Source: Bacteroidaceae bacterium (lineage in GTDB: Bacteria; Bacteroidota; Bacteroidia; Bacteroidales; Bacteroidaceae). Taken from it: DNA of 64,000 nucleotides. The position numbers and the translations under genes were made by a program. This document shows, piece by piece, positions 8,103-16,576 of the stretch. Location: positions 124,001 to 188,000 of the forward strand of contig JAKSJD010000002.1 in the NCBI GenBank assembly GCA_024398435.1, in the 5' to 3' direction. The notes below the pieces were generated by a model, which saw only the letters and a program-made list of their open reading frames with translations, made no database searches and had not been told where the DNA came from. How positions within the stretch are numbered: position 1 is the stretch's first letter; each line of letters opens with the position of its first letter.

Positions 8103-9503
8103 CTATGCGTTTTTTGCTGCGTAAACTTCTTCGATTGACATTGGTTTCTTCTTGTGGCCGAGCAAACGGGCTCCATCGGATGTGATGAGATAGTTGAGTT
8201 CGTTGCGTAGGCCGGAGAAGTCTTTCCATGCATCGAGGCGGTCGTAACAGATGAAGTCGGTGAACTGACGCTCTGCTCTCCATTTGTCGATGAGCTCTGG
8301 AATGAAATAGATTCCTGGTTCGACGGTGAAGACGAAGCCTGGTTCGAGTGGACGGGCGAGACGGAGCGACTTGAATCCGAACTGCGTGCTCTTCTTCGTT
8401 CCTTCTGCATAGCCTACGTATTGCTCGCCAAGATTCTCCATATCGTGAACATCAAGTCCCATCATGTGGCCAAGTCCGCAAGGGAAGAAGATGGCATAGG
8501 CTCCGATATTTGCTGCTTCCACTGGGTCGCCTTTCATAAGTCCGATTTCCTTCATTCCTTCACATAGGCGGATGGCCGAATTGATGTGGGCCTCGCGGAA
8601 TGGAACTCCTGGGGCGAGGGTGTCGACTGCTGCCTTGAAAGTGGCTAGATGGAGATTGTAGATCATGGCCTGACGCTCGGTAAATGTCTCACTCACTGGC
8701 ATGGATGAAGAGAGGTCGCCCGCATAGTGGGTTGGAGATTCGCTGCCGGCATCGAGAAGGAAGATATCACCCGCACGGAGGGTATTGAGGTAGTGGTGGT
8801 TGTGGAGTGTCTGTCCGTTGATGGTGGCGATGGTTGGGAACGATTTCTCATATCCCTGACTGTACATTGCTGCCTCCACTGCTGAACGAACATATGCTTC
8901 GGTAACGCCTGGGCGTGCTGTGCGATAGGCTGCGAGGTGCATATCGACACTCACATCGATGGCTTTTTCGATTTCGACGATTTCCTCTTCTGTCTTGTGG
9001 TTGCGCATATCTACAATGGCTTTGATGAAAGGAACTGATGCCTTGGCTGCCTGCTCGGCTGGATTGATGCCGAGAAGTTCCTGAAGCCAAACTTGATGCG
9101 CTCCGCGATAAGGTGGGAGGAAATGGATGGTTTGGCCCTTTGCCTGTGCGTTCTTTATGTAAGCGGCGAGCTGGGCAAGTGGGAGAGTGTGGGTGATGCC
9201 TACGAGTTCACACTTCTCGCGAATGGTAGGTTGTGTACCCATCCATACGATGTCGTCGATTGTGAGTTCGTTGCCGAAGATGATTTCCTTATCATTGTCA
9301 ATATCTATGACTGCTGCCAGACCGGCATAGTCGCCTCCGAAGAAATAGAGGAACGAACTGTCCTGACGATATCGATAGCCATTGTCGGCATAGTTCATTC
9401 CGACTTCGTCGTTACCAAGGAAAAGTAACAAGCCACTGCCTACTGTTTGCTTCAACTGTTGGCGGCGCTGGATATAGGTTTCTTTACTGAATAAATTGTT
9501 CAT
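8103..9503 (-). CDS. pepP: Aminopeptidase P family protein (Xaa-Pro aminopeptidase)
   Basis: The 466-residue cytoplasmic M24B metallopeptidase removes N-terminal residues that precede proline. The creatinase-like N-domain (residues 1-170) is followed by the pita-bread catalytic domain. Expected metal ligands are visible: the Asp pair in FLLDAGSESPTHYAGDLS, the His in GLGHMMGLDVHD, the Glu in FTVEPGIYF and the last Glu in SGLRNELNYLI. The length is normal for PepP. The start at 9503 matches the usual start of the family (F-x-x-R-R-Q-x-L near residue 10). Confidence 0.92.
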   Translation of the reverse strand: MNNLFSKETYIQRRQQLKQTVGSGLLLFLGNDEVGMNYADNGYRYRQDSSFLYFFGGDYAGLAAVIDIDNDKEIIFGNELTIDDIVWMGTQPTIREKCELVGITHTLPLAQLAAYIKNAQAKGQTIHFLPPYRGAHQVWLQELLGINPAEQAAKASVPFIKAIVDMRNHKTEEEIVEIEKAIDVSVDMHLAAYRTARPGVTEAYVRSAVEAAMYSQGYEKSFPTIATINGQTLHNHHYLNTLRAGDIFLLDAGSESPTHYAGDLSSSMPVSETFTERQAMIYNLHLATFKAAVDTLAPGVPFREAHINSAIRLCEGMKEIGLMKGDPVEAANIGAYAIFFPCGLGHMMGLDVHDMENLGEQYVGYAEGTKKSTQFGFKSLRLARPLEPGFVFTVEPGIYFIPELIDKWRAERQFTDFICYDRLDAWKDFSGLRNELNYLITSDGARLLGHKKKPMSIEEVYAAKNA

Positions 9504-9518
9504 AAGATTAAGGGTTTT

Positions 9519-9652
9519 AAAAGTTCAAAAGTTATAAGAGTTCAATTTTTTTTAATGTAGGATGCAGAATTTTCTGTGAACCGTTAACCGATAACTTAAT
9601 CGTTAACCGTTAACCCATCTTCCCCCTTCTGGGGGGACAGGAGGGGGGCTTT
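9519..9652. repeat. Mixed intergenic repeat tract (GTTCAAAAG, AACCGTT/AACCGAT heptamers, GC-rich palindrome)
   Basis: Three repeat types lie side by side between two minus-strand genes. 9519-9545 is a GTTCAAAAGTTATAAGAG phrase. 9570-9615 is AACCGTT/AACCGAT heptamers next to a GATGCAGAAT word. 9616-9652 is a G/C-rich segment (CCCCCTTCTGGGGGGACAGG) that recurs in similar form at 53158-53232. The AACCGTT heptamers and the GCATTCTG word together reappear inside the coding sequence at 28151-28220. Confidence 0.65.
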
Positions 9653-9655
9653 TCG

Positions 9656-11272
9656 TTATCTCTTGTATAGATTCACTTTCTTGTGCTTGCCGATTTGGGC
9701 ATTGGTTTCTGGGAAATACTGTGAGATGAGGGCGTAGAGGCGTGGGTCGTACTTCTTCAGGTCCTCACGGGTGTTCACCCAATTGTGCTTTCCGTCGGCA
9801 TATGGCATTTCGGCATTGACATTGAACCAATCCTGAACGCCTTCTGCCCAATATTCCTCGAAATTGTTGGCTGCATAAGTGTTTTCCCACTTGCCTTCAG
9901 CTCGTGCTTGGCGAAGGAGGTCGCGGAGTTTCTGATTGATTGAACGGTCGACCTGCACGATTCCGATAAGATGGATTGAATGGGCAAACTCATGGATGAG
10001 AATGTCCTCGGCATGGTATTTGTCGATTTGGTAAGCCAAGATATTCTCTTCGGCACATGATGTGATTGGTTCCTGGATTGTTCCTCCAAGTCCACGGGCA
10101 CGGAGATTCCAGTTGAGACTTGTATCGTTCACGAGTGAAGCATGTTCAGGAATCTGAACCGTTGCCTCATATCTGCCCATCACGACAACTCGTGTATCTA
10201 CGCGTGTCATGGCATCGTGAACTGCCTTTGGAAGCATGCTCGTCATGGCATATACTGTCTTGTAGGCCTGAACCAGAGCACTGTCTGGAGCTTTATGTGA
10301 CGACATGATGTGGATGCCGTTGCAGTTGATGTACTTCTTGTAGTAGTCGCTCAAGTGGAGACGTGACTTGAGGTCGGTTGGCACGGCTGTAATCTCGCAT
10401 TCAGGGATGTTGATATTGAGTTTCTTCTGCTTGTTCATCTTGCGGAATGCCTTGTAGTCGTCCTTCTTGTAGAGATTCACCTTTGGATGCTTGCTGATTT
10501 GCTCATCTGTCTCTGGGAAATAGCGGGCAATGAGATTGTAGAGACGAGGGTCGTACTTCTTCAAGTCTTCACGAGTGTTCACCCAATTGTGCTTTCCGTC
10601 GGGGAGAGGCATTTCGGCATTGACATTGAACCAATCCTGAACGCCTTCTGCCCAGTATTCTATGAAGTTTTCGAGGGCATAGGTGTTGGTGTACTTGCCC
10701 TCGGCGATTGCCTGATCCATAAGGCTCTGGAGTTCGTCGTCGATTTCGGGATGAACTTGCTTGATTCCGATAAGATGGATAGAATGGGCAAACTCATGGA
10801 TGAGAATGTCCTCGGCATGATAAGGGTCGATTTGATAGGCAAGGATGTTCTCCTCGGCACACGAAGTCATCGGCAGTTCGAGAGTGCCTTCAAGGCCACG
10901 GGCACGGAGGTCCCAGTGGATTACGGTGTCGCTCAGGAGATAACGATGCTCTGGAAGGTCGGTTGTTCCTTCATATCTTGCCATCACAGCCACACGGGTG
11001 TTCTTATCGGTCATTGCCTTGAGAATCTCAGGGGCAAGAAAACTGGTCATTGCATAGAGTGTCTTGTGGGCTTGGACAAGACAACTGTCGGGCACTCGCC
11101 AAGAAGAGACGATGTGGATGCCGTTGCAGTTGACGTACTTTGAATAGTAGTCGGATATTCCGAGTTCCTTTGGAACGGATGTGATGTGACACTCAGGAAT
11201 GACAAGACCTTGAGCGCCAACGGAAACACTCACTGCAATGAGGCAGATGATGGATAGGATTGTTCGTTTCAT
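9656..11272 (-). CDS. Secreted tandem lethal-factor-like (M34/ATLF-type) metalloprotease, internally duplicated
   Basis: The 538-residue precursor has a signal peptide (cleavage near VGAQ, residue 21). It contains two copies of one domain offset by exactly 268 residues. Each copy has a zinc-protease motif: HEFAH at 159-163 and at 427-431, with the probable third ligand in EYWAE at Glu209 and Glu477. Both copies keep all catalytic residues. The domain resembles the anthrax-toxin lethal-factor-like family (HExxHxxH plus Y-W-A-E), but that assignment is from memory of motifs. The C-terminal parts of the copies (AEGVQDWFNVNAEMP to KKYDPRLY) are nearly identical, so the duplication is fairly recent. 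The substrate is unknown. Confidence 0.82.
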   Translation of the reverse strand: MKRTILSIICLIAVSVSVGAQGLVIPECHITSVPKELGISDYYSKYVNCNGIHIVSSWRVPDSCLVQAHKTLYAMTSFLAPEILKAMTDKNTRVAVMARYEGTTDLPEHRYLLSDTVIHWDLRARGLEGTLELPMTSCAEENILAYQIDPYHAEDILIHEFAHSIHLIGIKQVHPEIDDELQSLMDQAIAEGKYTNTYALENFIEYWAEGVQDWFNVNAEMPLPDGKHNWVNTREDLKKYDPRLYNLIARYFPETDEQISKHPKVNLYKKDDYKAFRKMNKQKKLNINIPECEITAVPTDLKSRLHLSDYYKKYINCNGIHIMSSHKAPDSALVQAYKTVYAMTSMLPKAVHDAMTRVDTRVVVMGRYEATVQIPEHASLVNDTSLNWNLRARGLGGTIQEPITSCAEENILAYQIDKYHAEDILIHEFAHSIHLIGIVQVDRSINQKLRDLLRQARAEGKWENTYAANNFEEYWAEGVQDWFNVNAEMPYADGKHNWVNTREDLKKYDPRLYALISQYFPETNAQIGKHKKVNLYKR

Positions 11273-11302
11273 TTCTGTGGATTCGATTAGTTGTTTAGGC
11301 TT

Positions 11303-11347
11303 AAAGAGCCTCTCCCAACATCTTCAGAGAAGCGGGAAAGGCTCTTT
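11303..11347 (-). terminator. Hairpin terminator after pruA
   Basis: The inverted repeat AAAGAGCC...GGCTCTTT, extended by partly paired CTCCC/GGGAA, lies 14 bp after the pruA stop on the minus strand. Confidence 0.7.
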
Positions 11348-11360
11348 GTGATTAGTAGGT

Positions 11361-12986
11361 TTATTTCATGTATGAGTAGCGATAGTCGGTAGGCGAAACG
11401 AGTGTCTCCTTGATTACTCGAGGGAGGACCCATCGGATGAGGTTGAACTCACCGCCTGCCTTATCGTTTGTACCCGAAGCACGGCTTCCGCCGAATGGCT
11501 GCATACCGACTACGGCTCCTGTTGGACGGTCGTTCACGTAGAAGTTGCCGGCTGTGTAGCAAAGGGCATCTGCTATCTTCTCCACTTCGAGGCGATCCTG
11601 TCCGAATACCGAACCTGTGAGGCCATAAGGTGAAGTGGTGTCGCAATACTTGACTGCTTCCCATACCTTATCGTCATCGTAAGGATAAACGGTGAGGACA
11701 GGGCCGAAGATTTCTTCTTCCATCGACTTGAAGTGAGGGTTGGAAGTTTCGATGATTGTTGGTTCGACGAAGTAGCCAATGCTCTTGTCGTAGCCACCGC
11801 CAAGAACTATCTTTGCATCGTCGGCTGCCTTTGCGAATTCGATGTATTTTGCAATGTTGTCGAATGATGTTTCGTCGATTACGGCATTGATGAAGTTGTC
11901 GGAATCCTTTACATCGCCCATCTTGATTTCACTTGCGAACTTCTTTACTTTTTCAAGAATTGCTGGCCAAAGGCTCTTTGGTACGTACATTCTACTTGCT
12001 GCCGAACACTTCTGACCTTGATACTCGTAGGCACCTGTGAAAGCTGCATGAGCTACTGCATCTACATTGGCTGATGGATGAACGAAGATATAGTCCTTAC
12101 CACCTGTTTCGCCTACGAGACGAGGATAGCTTACATAGTTTGCAATGTTTTCACCCACCGACTTCCAAAGTGTCTGGAATGTGCTTGTAGAGCCGGTGAA
12201 GTGGATACCAGCAAGATGACGACTTGCACAGCAAACCTTTCCGATGAGTGAACCCTGACCTGGAAGGAAGTTGACAACTCCGTCTGGAACGCCTGCTTCC
12301 TTGAACATCTGCATGAGGTAGTAGTTGCTGAGGATTGCAGTTGATGATGGTTTCCAGATGGTTGTGTTGCCTAACAATACAGGAGTCATATTGAGGTTGC
12401 AGGCAATACTTGAGAAATTGAATGGAGTGACAGCGAGTACGAAGCCTTCGAGTGGGCGGTATTCAGTGTTGTTGATGTTGCCCGAACCATCCTTTGGCTG
12501 GATGGAATAGAGTTTCGAAGCATAGTGAACGTTGTAGCGGAAGAAGTCGATTGTTTCGCAAGCTGAATCGATTTCTGCCTGATATATGTTCTTGCTCTGG
12601 CCGAGCATAGTAGCAGCATTGAGGATAGGACGATACTTTGTAGCAAGCAATTCAGCACATTTCATAACGATTGCTGCACGAACTGTCCAATCTGTGTTTG
12701 CCCACTTTTCATGAGCTTCCATAGCTGCATCGATGGCCATCTGGATTTCCTTCTCGCCACATTTGTGGTAAGTGGCAAGTACGTGCTTATGGTCGTGAGG
12801 GCAAACCACTGTACCGGTGTTGCCAGTGCGGATTTCCTTGCCTCCGATAATCAATGGAATATCAAGTACTTCTGATGACTGACGTTCGAGTTCGGCATCG
12901 AGTGCAACTCGTTCAGGAGAGCCTTTCAAATAACTTTTCACCGGTTCGTTAGCCGGCAGTGGGAATGTAACGATAGAATTCTTCAT
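11361..12986 (-). CDS. pruA: L-glutamate gamma-semialdehyde (1-pyrroline-5-carboxylate) dehydrogenase
   Basis: The 541-residue aldehyde dehydrogenase is of the stand-alone P5C dehydrogenase group. It oxidises glutamate semialdehyde to glutamate with NAD+ in proline and arginine breakdown. The catalytic Cys is in GQKCSAASRMY and the general-base Glu in LVGETGGKD; the cofactor region TPFNFSS is clear. The long N-terminal arm (PLPANEPVKSYLKGSPERV) is typical of this subgroup and separates it from general ALDHs. It is a single gene with its own promoter and terminator; no proline dehydrogenase is adjacent. Confidence 0.94.
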   Translation of the reverse strand: MKNSIVTFPLPANEPVKSYLKGSPERVALDAELERQSSEVLDIPLIIGGKEIRTGNTGTVVCPHDHKHVLATYHKCGEKEIQMAIDAAMEAHEKWANTDWTVRAAIVMKCAELLATKYRPILNAATMLGQSKNIYQAEIDSACETIDFFRYNVHYASKLYSIQPKDGSGNINNTEYRPLEGFVLAVTPFNFSSIACNLNMTPVLLGNTTIWKPSSTAILSNYYLMQMFKEAGVPDGVVNFLPGQGSLIGKVCCASRHLAGIHFTGSTSTFQTLWKSVGENIANYVSYPRLVGETGGKDYIFVHPSANVDAVAHAAFTGAYEYQGQKCSAASRMYVPKSLWPAILEKVKKFASEIKMGDVKDSDNFINAVIDETSFDNIAKYIEFAKAADDAKIVLGGGYDKSIGYFVEPTIIETSNPHFKSMEEEIFGPVLTVYPYDDDKVWEAVKYCDTTSPYGLTGSVFGQDRLEVEKIADALCYTAGNFYVNDRPTGAVVGMQPFGGSRASGTNDKAGGEFNLIRWVLPRVIKETLVSPTDYRYSYMK

Positions 12987-13041
12987 ATAGGATGTTCGTT
13001 TTTTAAGTTAGTGAATACTTAGTTTTTTTAGATTTGACATG

Positions 13042-13073
13042 CAAAGATAGCAGATAGTTTTCGTAACTCCAAA
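13042..13073 (-). promoter_or_regulatory. Bacteroidetes-type promoter for pruA
   Basis: On the minus strand TTTG (13070-13073) and TATCTTTG (13042-13049) are separated by 20 bp, matching the sigma-ABfr consensus TTTG-N19/20-TAnnTTTG. The pruA start codon is about 55 bp downstream. Confidence 0.75.
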
Positions 13074-13146
13074 TTTCTCCTTAATTATTTATAATAATGT
13101 GGCGATATTTTTTTGAAAAAGCCCAAAAAAACACATTTATTGCTTC

Positions 13147-13298
13147 TCGAAAAAACATCGCGAGAAACTTCAGTTCGACGGAGTCAAATGCCTCAATGTT
13201 TCGCGAGAAATGCCTCAATGTTTCGCGAGAAATGCCCCAATTGTTCGCGAGAACTTTAGTTCGACGGAGTCAAATGACCTCACGAACCGCGTTCTCTT
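13147..13298. repeat. 22-bp-period degenerate array with CGCG cores (array 1)
   Basis: This lies in the 340-bp gap between pruA and the antiporter. Two adjacent units are identical (13191-13212 and 13213-13234). A degenerate 20-bp unit follows, and the word AGTTCGACGGAGTCAAATG occurs at 13172-13190 and 13258-13276. CGCG cores sit at 13159, 13202, 13224, 13246 and 13288. Because 22 is not a multiple of three and the words recur in different frames, this is not a coding repeat. Related arrays lie at 25532-25642, 35252-35361 and 53473-53604. The rest of the gap is the pruA promoter and A+T-rich sequence. Confidence 0.8.
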
Positions 13299-13326
13299 TT
13301 TCGGAAGAAATATATAGAGAAAAAAA

Positions 13327-14376
13327 CTAAATCTTACCCAATTCGTGAAGAACGAGATAAGCATAATAGGCAATCATACAAAGCGTGAGCAATGCTCCTT
13401 CGAGGCGGTTGATGCAGTGTTTCTTCTTGCCGATGAGGATGAAGAGGAGAATGAGAACTGCCGAACCGGCCATCACGATGAAGTCGATGGTTGTGATGGT
13501 GCCCAACTGGAGAGGAGTGATAGTGGAAGCCACACCGAGAATCAACATAATATTGAATATGTTGCTACCCACCACATTGCCGATGGCCATATCCGTATCA
13601 CCCTTTCGGGCAGCAGCAACGGAAGTGGCAAGTTCGGGGAAGGAAGTACCGGCCGAAACGATGGTAAGGGCAACGATGGATTCGCTCACTCCCATCTGTA
13701 TTGCAATGGCCGAAGCACCCTCAACGAAAAGTTCGCCTCCGCCTATCAGTGCACCCAACCCAACGAGGATGAAAAGAATTGATTTCCACATCGGTTGGAT
13801 GTTATTTTCCTCGATTTGACTATGTCGAATCTCGTTTTTGTGATTTGACTGCGCCAACCCCTCAAAAACCTCGATTTCATCGGTGTTTTCTGTCTTGTTC
13901 TTTATTGCCGAACGAATCGTGATGAAGAGATAAAAAGCAAAGAAAATGAGCAAGACAACGCCTTCGATTCTACTGATTTCATGATTGGAGCCAAACACCA
14001 AAACCATCAAAATCAGTAATGCAGCAGCACCAATATTCACAGGAATGTCCCTCACCATAATTTCTTTCTTGCAAAAGACAGGACAAACAAGGGCAGTGGC
14101 TCCCACAATTGCCAGAGTGTTGAAAATGTTGCTACCCACCACATTGCCAATTGCCATTTCCGAATGATGGTCGACGGCAGCAATCGTACTCACTACAAGT
14201 TCGGGCATCGAAGTGCCGAAAGCCACAATAGTAAGGCCGATGATAAGGGTTGATACATTGAATTTCCTTGCCACCGAAGAAGCTCCATCGGTCAGCCAAT
14301 CAGCTCCCTTGATGATGAGAGCCGTACCTATGAGGAAGAGAATGATATTCCAATATATGCTGTCGAAAAATTCCAT
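13327..14376 (-). CDS. Calcium/sodium antiporter (CaCA family, YrbG-like)
   Basis: The 349-residue membrane protein has two inverted repeats of about five helices each. Both carry the family's alpha-motifs: GTSMPELVVS with GNVVGSNIFNTL in the first half, and GTSFPELATS with GNVVGSNIFNIM in the second. It should exchange Na+ (or H+) for Ca2+ across the inner membrane. A charged central loop (residues about 140-190) is somewhat longer than in E. coli YrbG. The minus-strand box TACCTTTG at 14411-14418 is a likely promoter element. Confidence 0.92.
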   Translation of the reverse strand: MEFFDSIYWNIILFLIGTALIIKGADWLTDGASSVARKFNVSTLIIGLTIVAFGTSMPELVVSTIAAVDHHSEMAIGNVVGSNIFNTLAIVGATALVCPVFCKKEIMVRDIPVNIGAAALLILMVLVFGSNHEISRIEGVVLLIFFAFYLFITIRSAIKNKTENTDEIEVFEGLAQSNHKNEIRHSQIEENNIQPMWKSILFILVGLGALIGGGELFVEGASAIAIQMGVSESIVALTIVSAGTSFPELATSVAAARKGDTDMAIGNVVGSNIFNIMLILGVASTITPLQLGTITTIDFIVMAGSAVLILLFILIGKKKHCINRLEGALLTLCMIAYYAYLVLHELGKI

Positions 14377-14459
14377 ATCTACAAAATGAATGTTGTTTTG
14401 TTTAATTGTGCAAAGGTACTATAAAAAAATGAATCTTGCATCAAAAAACTGCAAAAAGT

Positions 14460-14490
14460 TTTGACATGCGAAATATTTTGCTTACATTTG
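14460..14490 (+). promoter_or_regulatory. Bacteroidetes-type promoter for the GH51 gene
   Basis: TTTG (14460-14463), a 19-bp spacer and TACATTTG (14483-14490) give a full match to the consensus, about 57 bp before the start codon. Confidence 0.78.
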
Positions 14491-14546
14491 CAAAATGAAA
14501 TCCGAACTGATCGGAAGTCAACACATATAATAAAAATAATATCAAC

Positions 14547-16532
14547 ATGAGAAAAACTAATTTTATCTTGGCTTTAGCCATGATGCTTGCTCCGCTTTGT
14601 GCTTCGGCTCAAGGCCACCAACTCAGTATCAATCCAAAGAAAGTGGGAGCTCCTATCCCTTCCACTTTGTACGGCATTTTCTTTGAAGACATCAACTATG
14701 CAGCCGATGGAGGTTTGTATGGCGAAATGGTAAAAAACCGCTCTTTTGAATTCCCCGACAACTTCATGGGATGGAATAAATTCGGTCAGGTGGCCCTCAG
14801 AAACGATGGCCCATTCGATAAGAATCCTCACTATATCCGTGTAAGCTACAGTGGCCACAGCGATAAGTTCTCTGGAGTGGAAAACGAAGGCTTCTTTGGC
14901 ATTGGCTACCAGAAAGGAACTGAATACAGATTCACAGTTTGGGCAAGAGTGCCAAATGGCGGAACAGGCAGTGTCCGCGTGATGCTTTGCGACCCTTCGA
15001 CAATGGAAGAACGCCAGCAATTTGCCGAGCAGACATTGACAATCGACAGCAAGGATTGGAAAAAATATACAATCACTCTCAAGGCAAACAAGACAGTGGA
15101 CAAAGGCACACTTCGCCTTATGCTTGCCCGCAACAGTGCTGTAGTCGACCTCGAACACATAAGCCTTTTCCCAGTCGACACATGGAAAGGCCACGAGAAT
15201 GGTATGCGTAAGGACCTTGCACAAGCACTTGCCGACCTACATCCAGGTGTGTTCCGTTTCCCAGGCGGTTGCATTGTCGAAGGTACCGACCTTGCCACTC
15301 GCTATCAGTGGAAAAACTCTGTAGGACCAGTTGAAAACCGTCCACTCAACGAAAATCGTTGGCACTATACATTCGACTACCGCTTCTTCCCTGATTATTA
15401 TCAGAGTTATGGACTTGGATTCTTTGAATATTTCCAACTTTGTGAGGAAATCGGAGCAACAGCACTTCCGGTTGTCAGTGTAGGTCTTGCCTGCCAGTTC
15501 CAGAACAATTCAGAATCTGCACACGTTCCAGTCGACGAACTTCAGCCATACATCGACGATGTGCTCGACCTCATCGAATTTGCAAATGGTGATCCTGCAA
15601 AGAATCAATGGGCAAAGCTTCGTGCCGACATGGGTCATCCAGCACCATTCAACTTAAAATATGTGGCAATCGGTAACGAGCAATGGGATCAAATCTATAT
15701 CGACCACTTGCAGCCATTCGTTGAACAAGTTCGCAAGCAATATCCAAACATAAAGATAGTCGGAACTTCAGGTCCTGACAGTGAAGGTGCTAAGTTCGAC
15801 TTCCTTTGGCCAGAAATGCGCAAGATTGGTGCCGACCTCGTCGATGAACACTTCTATCGTCCAGAAAGTTGGTTCCTTGCAAGCGGCAATCGTTACGACA
15901 ATTATTCACGCAAGGGTCCTAAGGTGTTTGCAGGTGAATATGCTTGCCATGGAAAGGGCAAGAAGTGGAACCACTTCGAGGCATCTCTCCTTGAGGCAGC
16001 ATTCCTCACAAACGTAGAACGCAATGCAGATGTAGTGGAAATGGCAACTTATGCTCCTCTCTTTGCTCATGTTGAAGGTTGGCAGTGGCGTCCAGACCTT
16101 ATCTGGTACGACAATCTCCGTTCATTCCGCAGTTGCTCTTGGTATGTTCAGAGCATGTATTCAAACAACAAGGGAACTAACGTGATTCCTTGTTTGCTCG
16201 AAGATGGAAAACCAGCAGCAGGCAATCCAGGACAAGACGGACTCTTCGCAAGTGCAGTTTACGACAAGAACCAAAAGTCTGTAATCGTGAAGATTGTCAA
16301 CACTGGCAAGGCAGCACAAAACGTTACAATCGACATCAAGTCGGGCTTCTTCAAGGGAGCAGTGAAGGCAGAGCAGACAGTATTCTCAGCCGACAATATG
16401 GATGGCGAGAACACACTCGACGAGCCAACAAAATATGTTCCTCAGGTGAAGAATGTAGAATTCGACAGTTCGACATTCACTGTATCGGTGGCTCCAATGT
16501 CATTCGCAATGTATAATGTTTCACAGAAATAA
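14547..16532 (+). CDS. Secreted GH51 alpha-L-arabinofuranosidase
   Basis: The 661-residue precursor has a signal peptide (cleavage near ASAQ, residue 22). Residues about 60-210 include a carbohydrate-binding-like jelly roll (YRFTVWARV, AVVDLEHISLFP), then the GH51 barrel starting at DLHPGVFRFPGGCIVEG, then a C-terminal beta domain. The acid/base is Glu378 (AIGNEQW) and the likely nucleophile Glu464 (FAGEYACHG), with DEHFYRP between them. It releases arabinose from arabinoxylan or arabinan. The length and domain order are normal for Bacteroidales GH51 enzymes. It has its own promoter and is followed 45 bp later by a 5'-nucleotidase. Confidence 0.93.
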   Translation: MRKTNFILALAMMLAPLCASAQGHQLSINPKKVGAPIPSTLYGIFFEDINYAADGGLYGEMVKNRSFEFPDNFMGWNKFGQVALRNDGPFDKNPHYIRVSYSGHSDKFSGVENEGFFGIGYQKGTEYRFTVWARVPNGGTGSVRVMLCDPSTMEERQQFAEQTLTIDSKDWKKYTITLKANKTVDKGTLRLMLARNSAVVDLEHISLFPVDTWKGHENGMRKDLAQALADLHPGVFRFPGGCIVEGTDLATRYQWKNSVGPVENRPLNENRWHYTFDYRFFPDYYQSYGLGFFEYFQLCEEIGATALPVVSVGLACQFQNNSESAHVPVDELQPYIDDVLDLIEFANGDPAKNQWAKLRADMGHPAPFNLKYVAIGNEQWDQIYIDHLQPFVEQVRKQYPNIKIVGTSGPDSEGAKFDFLWPEMRKIGADLVDEHFYRPESWFLASGNRYDNYSRKGPKVFAGEYACHGKGKKWNHFEASLLEAAFLTNVERNADVVEMATYAPLFAHVEGWQWRPDLIWYDNLRSFRSCSWYVQSMYSNNKGTNVIPCLLEDGKPAAGNPGQDGLFASAVYDKNQKSVIVKIVNTGKAAQNVTIDIKSGFFKGAVKAEQTVFSADNMDGENTLDEPTKYVPQVKNVEFDSSTFTVSVAPMSFAMYNVSQK

Positions 16533-16576
16533 AATCCCAGGTTTCAGGTTCCAGATTTTAAGTTGAAAAGAGTAAT

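Noticed and set aside
13147-13298. Possible CRISPR array
   Set aside because: The period is only 22 bp with degenerate units and no unique spacers, and no cas genes are near.
13097-13330. 77-codon plus-strand reading frame in the pruA-antiporter gap
   Set aside because: It is made mostly of 22-bp repeat units read in shifting frames, so it is repeat translation rather than a gene.
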